Assembly: GCA_016801885.1 (NCBI GenBank) | Contig: CM028888.1 | Coordinates: forward strand, 12,075,170 to 12,139,169 | Source: Toxotes chatareus | Taxonomy: Eukaryota; Chordata; Actinopteri; Toxotidae | Length of the DNA stretch: 64,000 nt | Reading direction: 5' to 3' | Shown here: positions 33,101 through 43,330 of the stretch, one piece after another | How positions within the stretch are numbered: the first letter of the stretch is position 1 | Layout: the number at the start of each line of letters is the position of its first letter | Notes under the pieces: generated by a model | Told to the model about the DNA's origin: nothing | The model's input: only the letters and a program-made list of their open reading frames with translations | Database searches by the model: none | Made by a program: the position numbers and the translations under genes

Positions 33101-34852
33101 GACAAACGGCAAACACAAACACGAACCAATCTTCAGGAAGCTGAAGCTTAGAAGCCTGTTGTATTTTTGTGTCTTTTCGTATCCCTTTTCACAGAACACT
33201 GTAAAAACTTTTTTTGAAGTTTGACATAAACCAAAATAATGAGATAAGCCACTGGTAGTAGTTCTAGTAAAGTAAAGCTACTATAATATTCAAAAGATGG
33301 TCATAAAGTTGATCAAAGATTACTTTTAGAAATCTTGAGTAAACAAAATTTCACTTTCAGCTCATACCTCTGCTAATCCAACTTGTGCTGTGCAGCACCA
33401 ACAAATCGAATAAGTGTGTGTGTGTGTGTGTGGGAGGATGTGTATGTGTGTTATTGTCTTCATATTGACATTTCCTTTGCTCTGCACGTGAACTCAATCA
33501 CAAGCCTTCATCTCACTGATGCCCACTCAATGGCACCACGACAGGAAGCTACATTTATTTGTATTTGGTTCCTCACGCTAAATAAAATCCATATCTCTTA
33601 CTACTGATACCATCATGTCTTCCACAGTCCAGGCTTGTCGCCATCTATCTTCCTTTGTCAATTTCATCCCCATCACTTGTCTTCCTCCACTTCTTCCTCT
33701 CCTCTTTATGGTGTTGGTAATCCCGCCATTGTTGGCGTGATCATGTTTGTATTTCCAACATAATTGGATGAAGTGGTGCTGTCTAGATGGGATTGGCACA
33801 TCAATTGTTAGCCATCAGTCGCCTTTGCAGATGACTTTACTGTGCCAGATGACTTTCTGTCCGTGTAAAGAAAGAGAAGAAAAGAGACAGGGCTTTAGAG
33901 GAAGGGATGATAAATTAAAATTTTAAAGCCACTGACCACATTTGAAAACGATGGACGCATATTTGTGTGATTGTGTGTTGATGTATGTGTGTGTTTGTGT
34001 TTTATTATATCTGCATATATAAGTGCACTTTCTCCTTCTGTATGTATGTATTATATCTGACAGATTTAATATGCTCAGCAAGTGCTCATAGCCATTTTAG
34101 CTATTTTTATATATGTTTACAGCTCAAAACTGAACAGATGAAGAAATAATCCAATGATCTGATGTATTCCTCCGAAAGACAGAACCCTCCTTGAATGTCA
34201 AGTTTTTCAGAAAGTCAGGGTGCATGGAGGAAGGCAATTTATTAACCATGTGCAGATGAACCCAGCTAATGGAAACAACACCACAGGTCCCCAAATCACA
34301 GTGATTTATTGAGAGAAATGTCAGGGCTTAAAAGACACTGTAGTGGCTTAAAAACTGAACTGAATGTAAATGAGAAATTTACTGGATTGTGAGAATAATC
34401 AAGAGTTTATTTAAGTGTTTTGTTTTGTTTTTTTTTTTTTTTTTCTTTTCTTGTTTCCAGTATGAGAGCTGTTTATTAGACAGAAAACACAGTGATCACA
34501 GAGCGGAGATGGATAACGAGGCTGCTTCATGCTGTAAGCCTGAGGCCTCTCTGAGCCACTGGGTGGTGCAGTGCTGATAACAGCCCATTAGCTGCTAAAA
34601 GAATGACCCAACGCAAAAATGATCCAACAGATCCAGCTCAGAAATGATGAAAACAACATTTGTTTGCTTTGGTACAAACATCTCTGGTTTCTCTCACATG
34701 CAGTTTCGCCTGTCCTCTTCTGTCACTTTATCCAATTAAAGTTCTTGTTCATGGCATTAAAAAAAAAAAGCATTTGGTGCAGATGCATCATTTGCTTGCA
34801 GGTATACTCCTATAAAGTAGTAGAAAATGAATGCATCTTCTTTATCCTTTAG
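27153..34852. other. Long unique non-coding stretch
   Basis: No gene or interspersed repeat recognised over 7.7 kb. Minor features: an AT-rich palindromic patch at 30203-30245, an A-run at 30655-30666, (TG)n at 30962-30979 and 33414-33432, and T17 at 34428-34444. A lysine-rich 102-codon + frame at 31982-32290 and a 73-codon minus frame at 33578-33799 have no recognisable domain. An AGTACAGTGG word at 28887 resembles a tRNA A box, but no B box or fold follows. The stretch 30430-30620 has several TAATTA/ATTAAT words and no simple repeats, as in conserved non-coding elements. Confidence 0.45.
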
Positions 34853-34873
34853 GTATTCATATGGTGGAAAAAG
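34853..34873 (+). CDS. Candidate microexon B (21 bp), protein unknown
   Basis: Flanked by a strong acceptor (TCTTCTTTATCCTTTAG) and a strong donor (AAG|GTGAGT). Its length is a multiple of three. When entered in the phase left by candidate exon A it reads G-I-H-M-V-E-K and passes on phase 1, so inclusion or skipping keeps the A-to-C frame. A TGC lies about 20 bases before the acceptor, next to the pyrimidine tract, which resembles the UGC motif used by SRRM4-dependent neuronal microexons (established for vertebrate microexons; its use here is inference). An isolated 21-bp segment carries little statistical weight by itself. Confidence 0.25.
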
Positions 34874-37800
34874 GTGAGTTGATGATTCCATAAAAAGTCC
34901 ATATGCTTTGTCACCATCACAACCCCAGGAGGTTTTGCGGTGCTATACATAATGTCATGCTACTTTTGCTTTTGCTTCTGAGAGTCAACAACTGCAATTC
35001 CCACAAATGTCCTTGAAACCAGGGCCATGTCTCAAATCACCAGTCAAGCTGACCTATGACCGGTTAACCCCTCCTCTTCTGTTTGTCTCACTTGTTTGTC
35101 CCCTCTTCCCTTTCCTTTCTCAATTCACTTTCCCGCCTCATCCCTCCCTCTGCCCATCCCCATTCACATCCATACATCCTCTGCCCTACATCTCCCATCT
35201 GTTGTAACAGCCTCTCTTGCATTTGTCCTGGACCAGCCTAACCCTTCAACTTCCTCCTCCTGTGGTATGTTCCTTCCTATTTTCTTTTTCACATCCATTA
35301 TCATCCTCAACATCCAATACTCCCCTCGTCACACACTGTTACACTCTTACTCTTTTGAACAAACAACTAATGCTGTTGTCTTTCTGCTGTTTTTCTCCTC
35401 CTCAGAGGACATTACTGAGCATTTCCTCTTACCAAGATCACACAGCAATTGATCTCACATATTTGGAAAAGAAGCATGAAACAGTTTCTTTTCTTGTTAC
35501 ACATATTTTTTTTAAATCTATATCCCAGTCTTCTCTGCATATCCTTTTATTGCTTGTTTTTGCAGCAGCCTCGTTTTATACTGCGGGGATCATTAAATTT
35601 TCAGCTGATCTATTTGAACCTGAACTAAAAAGGAATAGGTTAGACTTGAGGATTTATTGAATGGCATTTGAAATGTCACCTCGCGGCACAAGAAAGGCTC
35701 TTCATCTATAGTAATTAGATGAATATTTAACAGGCACATTATCTGTAACTGACAGCCAAAAAACAGCCCAAAAAGATGGGCTCGTTGTCTTCATCATGGA
35801 CACAATGAGCCATCGCAGGTATTGTTTTCTTGCTCACGCTAAAGGTGACACTCCTTCTCTCACTGTCATTTACTCACTATTGATGAAAGAATGTGGCCAT
35901 TTTGCTTCCCATGTTAATGGGATACAGACAATAACAGCAGCTATACATTTTAAAATGTCATCTCTCTTTGTGATGCTCTCTTTCTGAAATACTTTCTCTG
36001 TCTCTCTTTCTGTCTCTGCCATACATGAATATAATGATCCTCCTTTCAGACTTCTTGGGTTTTTAGGAGTGTTTTTGTGTCCAACTCTGTATAGATGGAA
36101 AAGAGGGTTTAATGTCTCCTGATATTGTGTTGTTTTCCTTTCAGCTACTGTATGGTAACATACGTGTACTTTGACTACAAATGTGTGTGGGAGAAGGAAT
36201 TGTGTATTGCATGTTTTTGAACTGTATACAGGCTTGCCAGTTTCTGAGTTACACGTAGCCAATAGGCCGATAGAGCCTACAACAGGCCTTTAACGAATCT
36301 GACCTTTATGAAGCTGATTGTCTATAAGGGTGAGACAGGTGTTGATTCAGCTCTGAAGAGTTCATCAGTGTTCAGTGTGGGAGCAAACATACACCACAGT
36401 GCTGCACATAGATCACAGGTATTAACATGAAACACTGATTTCAAAGATACAAATGATGATTTGTTTACATGCAAAATCAGATGCTAATTGTCAGGCCACT
36501 CTTATGTGCCTGTAGTTTATAGCTTAGAAAATCAGTCTGCTAGTCTTTATTTAGTCTTTATTATGTTGCCAGAGGCATTGATAAATAACCACCCCTCATA
36601 GAGATATGAAGTAAATGCTTTGGTCAGTTAATTACTGGCTGATTGATGACCACTAATGAGGTCATTAAATGTAAAGCCCTTCAATACATAAGCAACAAGG
36701 TGTGGGTAGCTTCTAAAAACTGATAGTGTCCTGCTTGCTCATGTATTCTGTATGCAAACTGTTAATAAATATGACAACTATATGCAACATTAATTCAGTG
36801 TCCCCTTTAATCAATAACCAGATAGATATTGGCATGGGTAGCCAAATTTGTAAAGTTTGACCTCAGGATGGCAGACTGTTTCTTCCTCAAAGTGGACAAA
36901 GATCGTTCAGAAGCATGAATGTCTTTAATTCCAAGTACATCTTGACATATCTTTGAACAAGTGAGATTTTTGGCCCATTGGTTGCAATACAGGAAAGGTT
37001 GAGAGGTTGTTAGAGTCAAATTGTCTTCTTTTTGCCCTCTTTGAAAAACTTTAAAAAGGCAAGCTGATTAGCAGCTGATTATGATTGTGATTATGATTAT
37101 GCAGAGGTGACAAACGATGGGTCTTGCTCATATACCTGCTACATTGTTAACAAAGCATATTGTTAACACCCCATCCCATTAGGGTATAAAAATACAGTAT
37201 GAGAATAAGCAATCAGTTGATGGGATCTGTTACCGTACAATGAGTGTTCATCTTTCCCTGCTGTGCGTCTTTCTGTCTCTGGAGCTGCATAATTCCAAGA
37301 GGAAAAAAAAAAGAATGCTTGTGAGTGTGGGTCACTCTCTCACAGTGTTTTACATACCCCATGATGAGACCCTGGCACCAGTGTATGAGCTCTCAGCCCA
37401 GGGTGGCAGCTGCATGTGACGGCTATCAGCTTCGCTTATTCGCACATGTGCGCGTAGCAAAAACACACACACTCATGCACAGCAGGATCAGAAACAGCCA
37501 TGTATGGTTTTGATCCTGATCCCACTCATCTGAATGCTGCTCCATGTGATGCTGTTAAAAGGGTTGTTTTTGTCTTTCACAAAAAGAACAATCATAATCA
37601 GGGATGAATGTGTGTGTGTGTTTTTTTCCTTTTCTATACCTGTGGCGGAGTATGAGAGCTATGGTTTAATTTAACAATCACAGCCATATATGTATTTTAA
37701 CTTTTCCTTTCTCATGCACTTACAGGATTTCGCTGACTTCATAATTAGTCACTTTACCCTTACTATACCATTCTGTCTAGCTGGGTAGCCAGAGCAGGAG

Positions 37801-40204
37801 TTGGAAACAAGATTCAAAGAGGGCGAAAGGCAAACTCCGTCACACCGACATCTGTTCCAATTACAATCATTCTGTTCGGGTTTACCTCTGCTTTGTTTTC
37901 CTCGCCTTTGCAGTTCACTACAACACACCGTGGCTCATGTCTCATGGTTTCATGTCTCAAAGTGTTTAATAAAGACTGTAAAAAAAAAAAGCTCCCTGCT
38001 GTTAATTCCTAAGCCTGTGCATAACCTCAGTCCCTGCCTGTGTCCCAAACCATCGCCCCTGGAATTGGCATTAATTGCTTGAGAGAGGAAAGTAATTATC
38101 TCAGGTAATTATTACTCTGGGTAGAGTGAGAAACTAGACAAGCCTTCTCTGTCAGTTCCCTGCGGAGAGAAGTAAAGAGAATTCTGCCTTTAACGCGTTT
38201 TAATTGGAGGGGCTGGGCCCTCAAAGCTATAAGCTCTCATGGCTCAAGGGTTTATTGCACACACACATGCACCCATGAGGACACACTCACACATCCACAC
38301 ACACGCACGCACACACACACACACACACACCTTCATCTTTGCCTTCACATTCATACGTTTTGCATTTAGACTATTAGGCCCTGAAAATTACTTTGATGTA
38401 TACATTTACAATACTATGTTTTAATGGGGAAAAAAACACATAGGATTTGCACAATTATTATCTATTCTTGTTAGAAAACCTAATCACTATTCAAAATGTA
38501 ATTACAAATTTGTCTCTGCAAGTCCTCCTGAGACACAAAATGCATAGGACCACCGATTAATGTTTCTTTTAAAGGCTTCTAAGTTCTTTGAGATGTCTTC
38601 AACCATCCAACAAATAAAGCAACTAAAGGTAGCGAGTGAACTTAGAATGTACAAAGAAGAAACAAGGTTGTGTAATGATGCTTCTGGAGACGTGCCCATG
38701 CTACCTGCTGTGCAACAAACCTGCCAGTCAAGCACCAGGTGGTCAGTACCCAGCTAAGCCTTCACATCTGTAAACACACACACAAGCACAACCACACATC
38801 CCCAACTAAATGTAGTTAAAGACAAGTAAAGAGTTGAAGACAGAGATGAGGGAACAGAAATCCCCAGATGTTCTTGTCATCCAGACTTTTGTGTCTCAGG
38901 AAGCCACACAGTTACCATGTAGCATTGAGTGCAGGGACCATGCGGGCTGTCATTCTTGTGTGTATTCCTTGATGATAGGATCAAATTTGATTTAAAAACA
39001 AATGAATTCAAAGAGACTCATTGCAAGGCTAAGACATTATGTCTGCACTGTGCAGAGCTGACTGGTTGGAAAATGGACAGCTATGTCATAACCCACCAAT
39101 GATATTAAGCTCACTATCTCATACAAGAAGCACCTTTTTTATTTGCAGTCCCTATTTCTTCCTGCCACTGCCAGTGGATGTGACAGTACAGACTGGCTGA
39201 CAGCTGGCTAGCTGACAGCAGACACAAACCTGTGTGTGTGTGTGTGGATGCTATTGCTTTCTAAAGTTCAGACTGATTTTTTTTCTTTTTTATATCTGAG
39301 CACCTCTTAAAAGAACTTAGGAAGTGTATTTTCTGATTTTCTAAGCATCCAAGACTCAGCTGCAGCTCCCTGGTTGAAAATATGTGATCAGTGAAGCAAG
39401 TGGTGAACACTTTAAATGAATGAAAACCCACTGACTCTTTGGCCTCTGAGTCAATGCCTGTGCTTAAGTATGTGATATTAGATTGAGTGAAGACAGCACC
39501 ACACTGGTACGGAAAATCAACCTAATAGTGCATCAGTTGACATTAATATAAGTCGTTTGTGATTTTAATATTGAAAGAAGCCCAGTGAACAAACTGAATG
39601 CTGCAAATCAGGTAAAGAAATCTCCTTGCATGGATTTTTAATACGATGAGAAGGCAGCTGTGATTTAAATGGCCCACTCCGAGCCAGCCTCTTGGCTGTT
39701 GCAAATAGTGTTATAAAATTATTTCAGAAATGCCTTCAAGACCGTTTATTTTTGAGAAAAGTAAAATCCACTTTTCAGTTTTCTTCATTTAGATTTTAAC
39801 AATCTCATTCAATTTGTCACAAAATCATGAGATTGTGTTAATCACAGTGTAAACCACAGAAGTTAATCACTGCACTCCATTCCAACTGTCAGAAATACTC
39901 AAGTAATACAAGTAAAGCAAGAAATGTGGAATGCAAATGTTCTGCTCACCTGCTGGGGCTGTTCAGCATGTGACTATTACCAAGTTTAGAGTTAGCAGCA
40001 TGGACACTTTACTGACAATTGCTTTTGACTTCATAGGGACCCTCTGCACAATGTACTTGTGTTCTTTCTATTGCTTTTATGAACGCTGGCAATATGGACA
40101 TAATTTAACATCACAGCAGCATTGGTTGATTGCTCTTTGAGAGGACCACTAAAGATGAGGACTCTTGCCCTTGCACCTCTTCTTTTTCCACTTAATTCTA
40201 TCAG
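34874..40204. other. Intron-like unique sequence
   Basis: No gene or interspersed repeat recognised. A pyrimidine-rich stretch runs from 35065 to 35410 and explains the proline/serine/leucine-rich open frames of 118 and 147 codons there. A CA-rich cluster with a pure (AC)n run lies at 38252-38330, and A-runs at 37306-37315 and 37980-37990. Repeat-free stretches with homeodomain-type words occur at 35640-35760, 38060-38225 and 39590-39740. Confidence 0.45.
38069..38118. promoter_or_regulatory. Cluster of TAATTA-type homeodomain words, possible conserved non-coding element
   Basis: In 50 bases there are GCATTAATTGC, AGTAATTATC and GGTAATTATTACT. The latter two form an imperfect inverted repeat around CTCAGG. 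ATTA cores are the usual homeodomain target. The following 100 bases lack repeats and contain TTTAACGCGTTTTAATTGG, with one of the few CGCG words in the window. The regulatory role is inference from motif density alone. Confidence 0.2.
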
Positions 40205-40304
40205 TCGTCTCTTTGGCCAAGCTCATTGTACAGACAAGAGAGATAAAAGAGCAACAGCGCAAAAGACGATATGTGTTGCACAACGACTACAACTGGGAAT
40301 CAAA
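40205..40304 (+). CDS. Candidate exon C (100 bp), protein unknown
   Basis: This is the most coding-like segment of the window. The acceptor is long and pyrimidine-rich (CTCTTCTTTTTCCACTTAAT followed by TCTATCAG) and the donor is AAA|GTAAGTC. Entered with two leftover bases, as candidate exons A and B require, it reads VVSLAKLIVQTREIKEQ, then a basic run QRKRR, then YVLHNDYNWES, with AA left over. An alternative phase (RLFGQAHCTDKRDKRA...) is also open; the third has a TAA. The preferred frame alternates hydrophobic and charged residues like an amphipathic helix followed by a polybasic stretch, as in cytoplasmic juxtamembrane or coiled segments, but I cannot name a family. It could continue to candidate exon D at 41984. 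Confidence 0.35.
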
Positions 40305-41696
40305 GTAAGTCATTTTGATGCTCTGTGATGTGCTTGTATATTTGAGCTCTTCAGATTTCAAAAGGTAAAGCTTTGCCGTTGTGTGGTGGGGATTGATTGG
40401 GGTTGGGGGGACAGGAGGGAGGAAAAATATTCAGCTGGGTCTGGGATGAATACATGCATTTACATTTTTCCTTGAATTCATTAATCAGAGCAATGACTAT
40501 AACCTACATTTTAAATAGGGCGATTCATTCCATCACTTTGAGAAACAGAAAGAGCCATTTGTCCAATTCATGCCTGCAAATGAGTGAGATAAAAATAAAC
40601 CAATCTATATTCTGGTTGGACTGATTAACTATTTCAACTACCCTACTTCAAGATATGCACACTGCTATTGCAAAATACTATGATACTATGTAGTACTCAG
40701 TCTCTATGTGCCAAAAAGTCCTTGGGCAAAACCTAAGTATGTGATCACTCATTGTTAATCAGTTTGGATTCAAGAAGAACAGCAAAAACCTTGAAATGTA
40801 CAATATTTATGCATACAACGTCTTCTTATCAGTTCTCGACTTTTTTTTTCCTGTGGGCTTTGATCCTTCAATATGTGCCAAATTACACAGTCAATTTATT
40901 TTTAGATGTACTGTCTACAGTATTTTAAAATTATTCTTCATGGTGGAATTAAAGGCTGTATTTTAATATGTGCTTCTCTCACTGGATTCACCATAACACC
41001 ACCTTTGCTGCTGTGCATCAAATTCCAATCAGGTAAGCATCTGCTTAGAATTCACTAAACAACCCTTCATATTTACGCTGGAAAAAATTAAAGCTTTCTA
41101 GGATATTGCTCATTTTCTCCTTCTGCTGTTCGGGATAAGAGCTATGATTTATTCATTTCTAACCATTTTGGGCTCTTGATGGTATTCAGGGCCAGTTTTC
41201 CCTTTTAATCAATGTTGAGATAAGCAGGAGTTGCATTTTGTAATTTATAGCACCATCCCTGCCTGACTCTATCTAATGTCCTGAGTTTGTGCATGTCTCT
41301 GTGAGAGTGAGTATGAGCATGTGCATGAGCATACTTGAATGAATTTGGGTTTTTGATTGAAAGACAAACAAATATGTAAATAATGTGCCTACACATTTGT
41401 TTTCTTCATATATTTCTATGAACCTGCATGTGTGCTTGCTTACACATGCATCAGCATGTGTCAGAGTGCTCATGTGCATGCCTATTGTAATGTATGTTAA
41501 ATTTGGTGTTATATCAGACATTAGCTGAAACACTGAAGTTTATTATAGCCAGAATAGTATGTAGATGAGATATGGTAATGCATGCCTGTGGTTGTGAAGT
41601 ACCTGGTGATTAAATTAATGTAAAAATAGCATACCACCTGTGAGTAGGGGCCTGCGCACAAACACACATACACAAAAGCACATTAATGACTGAAAA

Positions 41697-41702
<6 letters not shown>
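40305..41702. other. Intron-like unique sequence
   Basis: No gene or interspersed repeat recognised. Starts with the GTAAGT donor of candidate exon C. Confidence 0.45.
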
Positions 41703-41728
<26 letters not shown>

Positions 41729-41769
41729 AAGAAGAAGAAGAAGAAGAAGAAGAAGAAAAAGAAGAAGAA
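41703..41769 (+). repeat. Compound (ATA)n(GAA)n microsatellite
   Basis: About nine ATA/AAT units change into about twelve GAA units with one A-rich interruption near 41757. Confidence 0.95.
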
Positions 41770-41983
41770 AATGGTCTTTGATCCATTTGACATGATGATC
41801 CTTGACTATGTGAATTTATTTTTTGTCACTGAAAAGTTATGTTGAGTTATTAAAGATTCTACTTTCTGCCTCAGCATGGAGTTTTATTTTGACATGCCTA
41901 TTAAGTCCTTCAAGTGTGTACAGTATGTGTGTGATGTGCTTTTAAACAGGCTTCTCTGACAGATGCTCCTAATTTTCCCCCAG

Positions 41984-42044
41984 CCAGGCTCCACTTGGCC
42001 CTGAAAGCATATTTGAGATAAAACCAATAAAGAGGAAGAATTAA
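41984..42044 (+). CDS. Candidate terminal exon D, protein unknown
   Basis: A strong acceptor (CTCCTAATTTTCCCCCAG) is followed by a segment that, in the phase left by candidate exon C (AA + C), reads N-QAPLGPESIFEIKPIKRKN and then TAA at 42042-42044. No donor precedes the stop, so it would be a last coding exon. AATAAA at 42023-42028 and an ATTAAA variant at 42040-42045 overlap or follow the stop. This is the weakest link of the chain: nineteen open codons after an acceptor are easily found by chance. Confidence 0.15.
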
Positions 42045-42171
42045 AATTTATCTGGATTCATCTCGCCCTTTTCATTCATGTCTGTATTTCTGAAGCATGA
42101 CTTGCATTGAGATTCACTCTCAAACAAGTGTAATTTTGATGGCCTAGGACGTTTACCGTGATTAAAAGTAC

Positions 42172-43330
42172 GGTCAGCAATTCTAATCTAATACACTTTT
42201 TGTCAAATTCAGTAAATGTCTCCTCATGGTCTGCTAGCTGTCAGTTCTGAGGGTGCACTGAGAAAAAAAAAAAACAAGCCACCAACAACGTTCCAGCCAA
42301 TCAGCATGAGGGGGCGTTTCTGCTCCTGCAAAGGACAAGGGAAAGAAAAGGAAGGTAAATCTGACACTTCCTAACGTGCTGAACTCTATGATACAATCAC
42401 ATTGTCAAGAAGGAGCCAACAAACAACCAAAGAGGAGAAGGTTAGAAGAACAAAAACTGAAAACAAATTGTGCATTAACATTGGTGAAAGGGATGAAGAT
42501 GCAGAGGTTGCTGTTTTTCTGCTTAACAGGTGTGTTCACAGGGGCAATTGGTCAGTGTTGTTTGGCCCTGTTTGCTAATGTTTGTGACAGGTAATCACAG
42601 CTGGTTAGTTAGCAAGCAGGCCCCTGTGTCACATTTGTGTGTCCGGGAACCTTAAATTACTTGCCCACAAACATTAAGTTTACTCTTTAGTTTGCCAAGA
42701 TATGCTGTTGGTGTGATGTTAGCTGTAGCAGCAGGAGAGTTGTGAGTGTTGCTGTCTGGAGCTGGTTTGCTAGCCATGGGAAACTATCTTGAGTTAGCTT
42801 CACAGCAGCAACTGGAGCACAGCAGCAACTGTTGCTGACCTATATAACCTAGCTAACGTTACTTGCTGTCTCCTTGTTTGCTCTATATCATGGTATTTGC
42901 CTACATAAAGTGCAAAGGGTTTTACAACCTCAAAGACCTAAACACACACGTTTGCTTGCACAGTGAGTTTATTTGGATTGATGCATAGTTCAAAATGCTA
43001 TGCCAGGTTATGTTATCTTCCCTTCTAGCTTAGCTACAAACCCCATACACACCCTTTCTTCTGTCACTGTAGTTCTGTACAAACAATCTCAACAGGCAAC
43101 ACACTACTTTACTCTGTTGTATTGTGGATACTGTGTTTGTGTGCATGTTGTTTGTTACACGACTTATATACACTGTACTGTTTGTTTTGCTTCAGGTGTG
43201 AGAGCGAGTATCCACTGCTACTGCATATAAGATGCTCTGGATTCTGCCATATCTCTCTTTTGGTCAGCAAGTCCAGTTGTAATGCACATCCATGAATTTG
43301 TGGGGCCGGGGGGCTTCTGAAAGCGCACTA
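42172..43330 (+). mobile_element. Probable dispersed repeat block with promoter-like elements
   Basis: From about 42172 (GGTCAGCAATTCTAATC) to about 43330 the composition changes. It includes a CCAGCCAATCAG (CCAAT-type) word at 42294-42305 and an adjacent GGGGGCG GC-box-like word at 42311-42317. A 72-codon frame follows at 42376-42594 with a basic stretch (KQPKRRR) and then MQRLLFFCLTGVFTGAIG, which looks like a signal or membrane segment. The sequence feels like a long teleost dispersed element (likely a DNA transposon derivative), but no terminal inverted repeats or target duplication were found. It could instead be a unique promoter-like region. Inside, 42801-42832 holds two copies of CACAGCAGCAACTG. 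Confidence 0.35.
42801..42832 (+). repeat. Tandem duplication of an 18-bp unit
   Basis: CACAGCAGCAACTG occurs at 42801-42814 and again at 42819-42832, separated by GAGC. Confidence 0.9.

Noticed and set aside
35096..35660. Open frames of 118 and 147 codons
   Set aside because: They read through a pyrimidine-rich stretch that lacks stops because of its composition; no conserved motif.
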